DNA of 35,575 nt from positions 1-35,575 of the forward strand of contig QHBJ01000012.1 of assembly GCA_003243975.1 (NCBI GenBank). The letters run 5' to 3'. The position numbers and the translations under genes were made by a program. The notes beneath the pieces are model-generated. The model did not search any database. It worked only from the letters and a program-made list of their open reading frames with translations, and was not told the origin of the DNA. This document shows positions 30,042 through 35,575 of this stretch, piece by piece (positions within the stretch are counted from its first letter, which is position 1; each line of letters begins with the position of its first letter). The stretch is from Candidatus Meridianibacter frigidus (GTDB lineage Bacteria; Vulcanimicrobiota; Vulcanimicrobiia; Vulcanimicrobiales; Vulcanimicrobiaceae).

Positions 30042-31582
30042 GTATGCCAACGGTTTTCATTCTCGACTTTGGAGCGCAGTACAGCCAACTAATCGCACGC
30101 CGGACCCGCGAAGCGAATGTGTACTGCGAGATCGTTCCCCACGACACACCGTGGACGGAGCTCGCCGCGCGCGAACCGGCGGCCGTCATCCTGACGGGCG
30201 GCCCGGAGAGCGTATTGGTTGCCGAGGCCCCGGCGGTAGACACGGCGATGTACGACAGCGACGTTCCGATCTTGGGCATCTGCTACGGCATGCAATTAAT
30301 CGCGCGAGATCTGGGGGCTGAACTCGTCCAGTTGGATCATCGTGAATACGGCCCGGCGTTGCTGACCATCGAGCAAGCCGCGGCCCCGCTCTTCGCACGT
30401 GTAGAGAACCGGCCCCGCGTGTGGATGTCGCATGGCGATTCGGTGCTGAAACTTCCGCAGGGTTTTGAACTTCTGGCGTCCACCGAGCGCTGCGGCGTAG
30501 CCGCCATGGGCAACCGAGAGAAACGTATCTACGGCACGCAGTTCCATCCGGAGGTTGCGCACACGCAGTGTGGCGCTGCAATACTCGGGAATTTCCTTCA
30601 CGGGATTGCCCGCATCGGCGCGGACTGGAAGATGGAATCGTTCGTCGACAGCTCCATTCGCGAGATTCGCTCGCAAGTGGGCAGCGCGAAAGTAATCTGC
30701 GCGCTTTCGGGCGGGGTCGACTCGGCGGTGGCGGCGACCCTGGTTTCGCGCGCCGTCGGCGAGCAACTGACGTGCATATTCGTGGACAACGGATTGCTTC
30801 GCAAGGGCGAGGCAGAGTTGGTTGTCGAGGCATTCCGCGACGTGCTGCATCTGGACGTTCGGGCCGTCGATGCCCGCGAACGTTTCTTGAAGCGCTTGGA
30901 CGGCGTCATCGACCCCGAAGAGAAACGCATCTGCATCGGTCACGAATTCATCGCGATCTTCGAAGAAGAAGCGGCCAAGATTGCCGACGTAAAGTTCTTG
31001 GTGCAAGGCACACTCTATCCCGACGTTATCGAATCGAAGACCCCGCAATCCAAAGTTGGCCACAAGATCAAATCGCATCACAACGTGGGCGGCTTGCCGG
31101 AAACCATGCATCTGCAGTTAATCGAGCCGCTGCGCTCGCTTTTCAAAGACGAAGTGCGCGAAGTCGGCCGCGTGCTCGGTTTGCCCGATCACGTCGTGCA
31201 GCGACAGCCCTTTCCGGGTCCGGGACTCGCGGTGCGCGTGCTCGGCGCGGTTTCCGAAGATCGCCTCGCCACGCTGCGAGAAGCTGACGCCATCGTCCGC
31301 CAAGAGATCGAAAACGCGCATCTCGACCCAAAACCCTGGCAATATTTTGCCGTTCTTACACCGCTCCTGAGCGTGGGCGTGATGGGCGATGGACGTACTT
31401 ATGCGAATTTGGTTGCCGTGCGGGCCATCACCAGTTCCGACGGCATGACCGCGGACTGGGCACGTTTGCCGCACGAATTGCTCGAACGCATTAGCGCGCG
31501 CATCGTCAACGAGGTGCCGAACGTAAATCGCGTCGCGTACGACGTCACCTCAAAGCCGCCCTCAACCGTCGAATGGGAATAA
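30038..31582 (+). CDS. guaA: GMP synthase (glutamine-hydrolysing)
   Basis: ATG 30038 overlaps the preceding stop by 4 bases and opens at PTVFILDFGAQYSQLIARR as in the family, giving 514 residues; upstream frame lies in the PurP paralogue. The glutaminase domain has LTGGPESV, ILGICYGMQLIA with the nucleophilic Cys, and GTQFHPEVAHT with His-Glu. The PP-loop ATP pyrophosphatase domain has ALSGGVDSAVAATL, FVDNGLLRKGE and QGTLYPDVIES. QRQPFPGPGLAVRVLG and the closing SKPPSTVEWE are the dimerisation domain. It aminates XMP to GMP. No guaB is here. Confidence 0.97.
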   Translation: MSMPTVFILDFGAQYSQLIARRTREANVYCEIVPHDTPWTELAAREPAAVILTGGPESVLVAEAPAVDTAMYDSDVPILGICYGMQLIARDLGAELVQLDHREYGPALLTIEQAAAPLFARVENRPRVWMSHGDSVLKLPQGFELLASTERCGVAAMGNREKRIYGTQFHPEVAHTQCGAAILGNFLHGIARIGADWKMESFVDSSIREIRSQVGSAKVICALSGGVDSAVAATLVSRAVGEQLTCIFVDNGLLRKGEAELVVEAFRDVLHLDVRAVDARERFLKRLDGVIDPEEKRICIGHEFIAIFEEEAAKIADVKFLVQGTLYPDVIESKTPQSKVGHKIKSHHNVGGLPETMHLQLIEPLRSLFKDEVREVGRVLGLPDHVVQRQPFPGPGLAVRVLGAVSEDRLATLREADAIVRQEIENAHLDPKPWQYFAVLTPLLSVGVMGDGRTYANLVAVRAITSSDGMTADWARLPHELLERISARIVNEVPNVNRVAYDVTSKPPSTVEWE

Positions 31583-31599
31583 CCCTACAGTGTCATACT

Positions 31600-31650
31600 G
31601 GCTAACTGTCATGCTGAGCTTGTCGAAGCATAAGCCTGCCGAAGCGAAAA
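31600..31650 (+). repeat. Dispersed repeat unit in the guaA-purD gap
   Basis: The 75-base gap between guaA and purD contains GTCATGCTGAGCTTGTCGAA followed by GCATAAGCCTGCCGAAGCG. The first element is a form of the common GTCATxCTGAGCxTGTCGAA dispersed sequence seen between genes in many uncultivated bacteria. It shares TGTCGA with the units near 16790 and 35080. It ends about 10 bases before the TTG start of purD. Confidence 0.55.
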
Positions 31651-31657
31651 ACGTGCC

Positions 31658-32965
31658 TTGCGCATTCTCGTAGTCGGCAATGGGGCACGTGAGGATGCGC
31701 TTTGCTGGCGCTTAGCGGCCTCCCCGTCGTGCGAGGCGATCTTCTGCGCGCCCGGGAACGCCGGCACTGCGATGCGCGGCACAAATTGGGATATAGCCGC
31801 AACGGACGGTAAGAAAATCGCCAAGCGAGCGCGCGAAGAGAAGATCGATCTCGCCGTGCTCGGTCCGGAAACCGCCATTGCAGCGGGTGTCGGCGATCAA
31901 CTGCGCGAGGCGTGCATTGCAACATTCGGGCCCGACCGCGCGCCGGGGCGTTTAGAATCCAGCAAGATTTTCTCGAAACGTTTCATGGAACGTCATGGGG
32001 TACCGACTGCTCGAGCGGTAGTCGTCCATTCCCTCGACGGAGCGCTCAAAGCTCTCGATGAATGGAAACATTCCGGCTGTGTGCTCAAAGCTGATGGCTT
32101 GGCGGCCGGCAAGGGCGTGGTTGTTGCTTCCGAGGTGCAAACTGCGCGAGCCGTGGTCTCCGATTGGTACAAGCACAACCGCGTGCCGGGCGGTGGAAGC
32201 GATTTGCTCTTAGAGGAGCGCTTGACCGGACGCGAAGTCAGCGTTTTTGCAATCAGCGACGGTCGGGCGATGCTTCCGATTGCCGCGGCGTGCGACTACA
32301 AGAGAGCCGGCGACGGTGACACTGGCCCGAATACTGGCGGTATGGGCGCTTACTCGCCACCTTCGGGCTTCTCCGAAGATATGTTCGATCAAGTGCGCGC
32401 ACGAATTCTCGCGCCGGTTTTGCGTGGGCTACTCGCCGAAGGGTTACTGTACGTCGGCGTGCTCTACTGCGGCTTGATGTGGACCGAAGCGGGTCCGTCG
32501 GTCATCGAATTCAACGCTCGGTTTGGTGATCCGGAGACCCAAGTGTTGATGCCGCGCGTTCGCGGAGACTTCGCCGCATTACTCAAATCGGCGGCGGACG
32601 GCGCACTCGATACGACGGCGGCAAGTTTCTCAGAGGAGGCCTGCGTCGGAGTCGTTCTCGTGACGCCCGATTACCCGAAGAGCAGTGCGCCGATGCGCGG
32701 CCTCAATGTGGACGTTTCCCTGGCTGGCGGCCAACAGGTGTTTTGGGGTGCATCGACCAGAAAGGGGAGCGGCGTCGATAGTGCGGGCGGACGCGTTATG
32801 ACCGTTACAGCAACCGGTGCGTCCGTCGAAGAAGCGCGAGTGCTGGCTTACGATGGCGTGCGCGAGGTTACAGCTCGCTTTGAAGCGCAAGCGCACCTAA
32901 GCTGCCGGAGCGACATCGCTGCCGACATCGAGGAGCGCAACCAAAGGGCCTCTCCCGCGATATAA
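31658..32965 (+). CDS. purD: Phosphoribosylamine-glycine ligase
   Basis: 435 residues, the usual size. MRILVVGNGAREDALCWRL (1-19; GxGGREH is usual, here GNGAREDAL) opens the ATP-grasp fold. GPE (AVLGPETAIAAG), SKIFSKRFMERHGVPTA, VLKADGLAAGKGVVV (glycine loop), TGREVSVFAI, DGDTGPNTGGMGAYSPP and VIEFNARFGDPETQVLMPR are all present. It joins phosphoribosylamine with glycine to give GAR. The GxGGREHA signature is weakened to GNGAREDA, an oddity near the substrate site. The start is TTG at 31658; GAAGCG upstream is a possible weak ribosome site. The repeat just upstream may carry or disturb regulation. The stop overlaps the ribosome site of the next gene. Confidence 0.95.
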   Translation: MRILVVGNGAREDALCWRLAASPSCEAIFCAPGNAGTAMRGTNWDIAATDGKKIAKRAREEKIDLAVLGPETAIAAGVGDQLREACIATFGPDRAPGRLESSKIFSKRFMERHGVPTARAVVVHSLDGALKALDEWKHSGCVLKADGLAAGKGVVVASEVQTARAVVSDWYKHNRVPGGGSDLLLEERLTGREVSVFAISDGRAMLPIAAACDYKRAGDGDTGPNTGGMGAYSPPSGFSEDMFDQVRARILAPVLRGLLAEGLLYVGVLYCGLMWTEAGPSVIEFNARFGDPETQVLMPRVRGDFAALLKSAADGALDTTAASFSEEACVGVVLVTPDYPKSSAPMRGLNVDVSLAGGQQVFWGASTRKGSGVDSAGGRVMTVTATGASVEEARVLAYDGVREVTARFEAQAHLSCRSDIAADIEERNQRASPAI

Positions 32966-32969
32966 GGAG
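32964..32969 (+). promoter_or_regulatory. Strong ribosome-binding site AAGGAG for the Bax-inhibitor-1 gene
   Basis: AAGGAG lies 5 bases before the ATG at 32975 and overlaps the TAA of purD. It is among the best ribosome sites in the window, where most genes start by coupling, and it fixes the start of the membrane protein. Confidence 0.7.
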
Positions 32970-32974
32970 ATGCA

Positions 32975-33646
32975 ATGGCTCTAACGTATCGAGGCCCAGC
33001 AGTCGCACAATCGGTTCCCACCCAAGCCCTGCTGGGGGCCGTGCTCGGGATTACTGCAATCGGGATGCTGGTCACCGCGGTCGGCGCGCATCTCTCGCAA
33101 GACTGGCCCTACAGTCTTGGCATCTTGCTCCTGTTCTTCATCGCGCTCGGGTTACTCATCGGCATTCATTTTGTGCGTGAGAACGAGTTGCTAGCGCTGG
33201 CGCTCTACTACGCGTTCACCTTCGTTGAAGGTTTGGCAATCGGGCCATTGATCGGTGCTTACATACATCTCGATGGCGGGATCGTGGTGACGCAGGCCGC
33301 GCTCACGACGGGCCTCGGCATGGCAATACTCGGCACCATTGTGTATGCTACCGGACTGGATTTGCGCCGCTTCAGCGGGATCATGTTTCTTGCAACCCTC
33401 GGGTTGGTCGTTTTCGGAATCATCTCCATTTTCACGCGTTTCGTGCACCCCACACTGTACGCGTGGATTTCGCTGGTCATCTTTACGATTTGGACGCTGA
33501 TCGATTTTGCGCGCATTCGGGCAAACGAGCCCGGGTGGACACCGGTGCAACTAGCGGTGCAGCTCTACCTGGATGCCCTGAATATTTTCCTGGCGCTCTT
33601 GCAGATCTTCGGGGGGCGGGGCGGTCGGAGCAGCTACAGGTCATAA
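32975..33646 (+). CDS. Bax inhibitor-1 / YccA-family membrane protein
   Basis: 223 residues with seven hydrophobic segments: about 19-38 (LLGAVLGITAIGMLVTAVGA), 47-63, 71-92, 104-122, 131-148, 155-172 and 190-210. FTFVEGLAIGPLIGAY is the family stretch between helices 3 and 4; the late LVQLYLD-like VQLYLDALNIFLALLQIFG carries the conserved LD..N.F..LL segment with the Asp of the proposed ion path. Bacterial members (such as YccA and YetJ) are calcium leak channels or FtsH modulators. It lies in the inner membrane. A purine link is not known. It begins 9 bases after purD and ends 36 bases before purF. Confidence 0.9.
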   Translation: MALTYRGPAVAQSVPTQALLGAVLGITAIGMLVTAVGAHLSQDWPYSLGILLLFFIALGLLIGIHFVRENELLALALYYAFTFVEGLAIGPLIGAYIHLDGGIVVTQAALTTGLGMAILGTIVYATGLDLRRFSGIMFLATLGLVVFGIISIFTRFVHPTLYAWISLVIFTIWTLIDFARIRANEPGWTPVQLAVQLYLDALNIFLALLQIFGGRGGRSSYRS

Positions 33647-33682
33647 CCGCGCGGCCCTTCGGCGTGCTAGAATGAAGCGAGC

Positions 33683-35050
33683 ATGTGCGGGATAACCGGG
33701 ATCTACGCTCCGGGTCACGATGCGGCGCGGCTAGCCTTCTTCGCGCTTTATGCGCTGCAACACCGTGGCCAGGAATCCGCCGGCATCGCGGTCTCGGATG
33801 GCGGCACCATCAAGTCCCACCGCGAGATGGGGTTGCTCTCGGCCATCTTCGATGAAGAGATTCTGTCGGATCTAACGGGTTACATCGCATGCGGGCATAC
33901 GCGCTACTCCACGAGCGGATCGTCCATCGTGGTCAACGCGCAGCCGCTCTTGGAAACCACCGAGATCGGCGATTTCTCCTTTGCGCACAACGGCAACCTC
34001 ACCAATACCGACGAGCTGCGCGACACGCTGGCTCCCACGACCATTTTGCAGGCGAGCTCGGATTCTGAAGTGCTGGCCAAACTTATCGTCGAGGCCGAGG
34101 GTTCGATGATGGAGCGCATCGTTACGGTAATGCATCGCGCCAGGGGCGCTTACTCCGTCGTTCTGTGCACGCGCGATGAGCTATACGCCTTTCGCGACCC
34201 GTGGGGCGTGCGTCCACTTTGCTTGGGGACGTACGGCGACGGCGGCTACGTGGCCGCATCCGAATCGTGCGCGCTGGCAACAGTTGGCGCGAAGTTCGAA
34301 CGCGAGTTGGCGCCCGGCGAAGTAGTCCGCATTCATAAGGGCGGCGTCGAATCGATTGTGATGGCCACGACCGAGCGCAAAGCCCTCTGCATGTTCGAGT
34401 ACATTTACTTTGCGCGTCCAGATTCCACGCTGAACGGCAAGACGATCTACATGGCTCGTTACGCGATGGGTCGCGAGCTGGCCAAAGAGTATCCGGTCGA
34501 GGCCGATGTGGTCATGGCGGTGCCCGATTCGGCAATTCCGGGGGGGATTGGCTACGCCGCCGAGAGCGGTCTGCCGTACATCGAAGGTTTGATTAAGAAC
34601 CGCTACATCGGCCGGACGTTCATCAGCCCCGACCAGTCGATGCGCGACCGTGGCGTGCAACTCAAGTTCAATCCAGTGGTGGAAAATTTGAAAGATCAAC
34701 GCGTGGTGGTGGTGGACGATTCAATCGTGCGCGGTACAACGACGCCGCGGATCGTGCAGCTTTTGCGCGATGCAGGGGCCCAGGAAGTGCACGTGCGGGT
34801 GACGTCACCGCCGATCAAGCATCCGTGCTACTTGGGCGTGGATATGGCGACCTACGATGAACTGATCGGCGCGAACTACTCGGTGGAGGAAATCCGCAAG
34901 AAGATCGGCGCGGATACGCTCGGTTATTTGAGCTTAGAAGGTTTGGTCCGCGCCACCGGTCGCGATGAAAAGGAAATGTGTTTGGGCTGCCTGACTGGCA
35001 CCTACCCGAACGTTCCGGCCGCCCACCGCAACCGCGCCCTAGTGGGCTAG
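33683..35050 (+). CDS. purF: Amidophosphoribosyltransferase
   Basis: 455 residues. The ATG is followed at once by Cys2 (MCGITGIYAPG), so no propeptide needs removal before the Cys can act as the N-terminal nucleophile. HRGQESAGIA, GHTRYSTSGSS, FAHNGNLTN and SSDSEVLAKL make the glutaminase half. The PRPP loop is VVVVDDSIVRGTTTPRIV. Four Cys residues (in CMFEYIYFARPDS, HPCYLGVDM and MCLGCLTG) match the 4Fe-4S ligands of the Bacillus-type enzyme. It makes phosphoribosylamine, the first purine step, and is normally inhibited by AMP and GMP. A TAGAAT just upstream (33668-33673) could be a -10 box, but no good -35 is seen. It closes the purine series. Confidence 0.96.
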   Translation: MCGITGIYAPGHDAARLAFFALYALQHRGQESAGIAVSDGGTIKSHREMGLLSAIFDEEILSDLTGYIACGHTRYSTSGSSIVVNAQPLLETTEIGDFSFAHNGNLTNTDELRDTLAPTTILQASSDSEVLAKLIVEAEGSMMERIVTVMHRARGAYSVVLCTRDELYAFRDPWGVRPLCLGTYGDGGYVAASESCALATVGAKFERELAPGEVVRIHKGGVESIVMATTERKALCMFEYIYFARPDSTLNGKTIYMARYAMGRELAKEYPVEADVVMAVPDSAIPGGIGYAAESGLPYIEGLIKNRYIGRTFISPDQSMRDRGVQLKFNPVVENLKDQRVVVVDDSIVRGTTTPRIVQLLRDAGAQEVHVRVTSPPIKHPCYLGVDMATYDELIGANYSVEEIRKKIGADTLGYLSLEGLVRATGRDEKEMCLGCLTGTYPNVPAAHRNRALVG

Positions 35051-35079
35051 TTCTCATTTGCCATCCCGAACTTCCACCA

Positions 35080-35165
35080 TGTCACCCCGAGCATGTCGAG
35101 GGGCAGCTGATCATCATGCCCGATGCGACGATTCTTCCTGGTTCTCGACAAGCCCGAACTGACAC
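35080..35165. repeat. Imperfect inverted dispersed repeat after purF
   Basis: TGTCACCCCGAGCATGTCGAG at 35080-35100 (left arm, 20-base core from GTCA) is mirrored by CTCGACAAGCCCGAACTGAC at 35144-35163. Its inner part is unlike any gene. Arms of the same kind occur at 16790-16860 and, on one side only, at 31607-31646. This suggests a short non-autonomous palindromic repeat family. Confidence 0.55.
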
Positions 35166-35220
35166 CGATATGTGGGCCTGAAGTTGTAATTGTTAGCCCC
35201 CAGCTTCTACTGTGTCACGC

Positions 35221-35575
35221 TAGACTGGCCCCCATTTTGTAGTGTTTTTCTAGGCCCTTTGGGCCGTATAAGGAGAACAGCTACAGACCATGTCCAAACG
35301 ACGTGAATACAGCTCAGAGTACAAGCGCAACGCCGTCCAACTCGTCTTGTCTGGCAAGAAGAGTCGCTCGGTGATCGCTCGGGAATTAGGCATCCGTGCC
35401 GATTTGCTCTACCACTGGCAGAAGGCGCTGGCGCCCACATCCCCAGGCGTTCAAGAAGGAGGAAATTTGAACGCAGAACAGCGGCGAATCCGTGAGCTCG
35501 AACGCGAGAATGCCACGCTTAAGGAAGAGCGCGAAATCCTAAAAAAAGCCGCGGCAGATTCAATGGGTCAAGGCA
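35221..35575 (+). mobile_element. Left end of an IS3-family insertion sequence, cut by the window edge
   Basis: A boundary near TAGACTGGCCCCCATTTTG at 35221 precedes an IS3-type orfA. Terminal repeats of this family often hold a TGxxxTGxCCCCC-like run, which fits, but the right end is outside the window so no inverted repeat pair or target duplication can be checked. A small hairpin GGCCC-TTT-GGGCC lies at about 35253-35265, before orfA. Confidence 0.6.
35290..35575 (+). CDS. IS3-family transposase OrfA, 3' end outside the window
   Basis: The frame from ATG 35290 gives 95 residues to the window edge. EYSSEYKRNAVQLVLSGKKS then SVIARELGIRADLLYHWQKA is the HTH_Tnp_1 DNA-binding part. LNAEQRRIRELERENATLKE followed by EREILKKAAA is the leucine-zipper that ends IS3 OrfA proteins. 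At 35541-35548 the bases AAAAAAAG, read CTA AAA AAA GCC, form the -1 slippery site by which IS3 elements make the OrfAB transposase. An AAGGAG lies about 14 bases before the ATG. OrfB (the DDE integrase part) would begin beyond the edge. Confidence 0.85.
   Translation, partial: MSKRREYSSEYKRNAVQLVLSGKKSRSVIARELGIRADLLYHWQKALAPTSPGVQEGGNLNAEQRRIRELERENATLKEEREILKKAAADSMGQG

Noticed and set aside
35207-35440. Minus-strand ORF of 77 residues over the IS end
   Set aside because: It is antisense to the transposase OrfA frame, which has clear HTH and zipper parts.

Overview
The window (35,575 bases, roughly 60 % GC by eye) reads as a chromosomal segment of an uncultivated, high-GC bacterium. GTG and TTG starts are frequent and most neighbouring genes overlap by 4 bases (ATGA or GTGA junctions). 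The Vgb-like propeller protein, the gene mix and the dispersed GTCA...TGTCGAG-type repeats remind me of Eremiobacterota (WPS-2) or related candidate phyla. That placement is inference; no rRNA gene is present.

Layout. (1) 1-1635: the 3' part of a secreted-looking protein with a seven-bladed Vgb-type propeller. (2) 1636-2799: a decayed zone on the minus strand holding an HNH endonuclease pseudogene with several frameshifts, tRNA-Gln(CTG), tRNA-Glu(CTC) and a cupin-like remnant. (3) 2800-6223: a sugar-nucleotidyltransferase, a GT4 glycosyltransferase and a predicted six-hairpin glycosidase-like protein, probably one polysaccharide or glycoside module. (4) 6279-8438: PcrA/UvrD helicase. (5) 8544-12356: the tightly coupled lysine/aspartate operon dapB-asd-lysC-dapA, running on into a WecG/TagA glycosyltransferase, a second nucleotidyltransferase and comF. 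(6) 14647-18794: the riboflavin genes ribD-ribE-(hotdog thioesterase)-HTH::ribBA-ribH, followed by mtnA and holA. (7) 20801-35050: a purine operon purB-purC(::purE-like)-purL-purQ-purS-like-purP-(secreted unknown)-purP paralogue-guaA-purD-(Bax-inhibitor-1 family)-purF. (8) 35080-35575: a dispersed repeat and the left end of an IS3-family insertion sequence cut by the window edge.

The most unusual biology lies in two places. The riboflavin cluster encodes RibBA with an XRE-type helix-turn-helix fused at its N terminus. Its RibB domain has Gln where the metal-binding His of the GHTEA motif is expected, and phased direct repeats lie just upstream. No FMN riboswitch was recognised in the cluster. 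The fused HTH may therefore be a self-contained autoregulator.

The purine cluster mixes bacterial and archaeal/eukaryal features. It has an animal PAICS-like PurC-PurE fusion whose PurE part lacks its catalytic motifs. It has a short-type PurL with PurQ and what looks like a duplicated PurS. It also has archaeal-type PurP (formate-dependent FAICAR synthetase) together with a second PurP-like protein that has lost the ATP-binding glycine loop. No purH, purO, purM, purN or purK is in the window.
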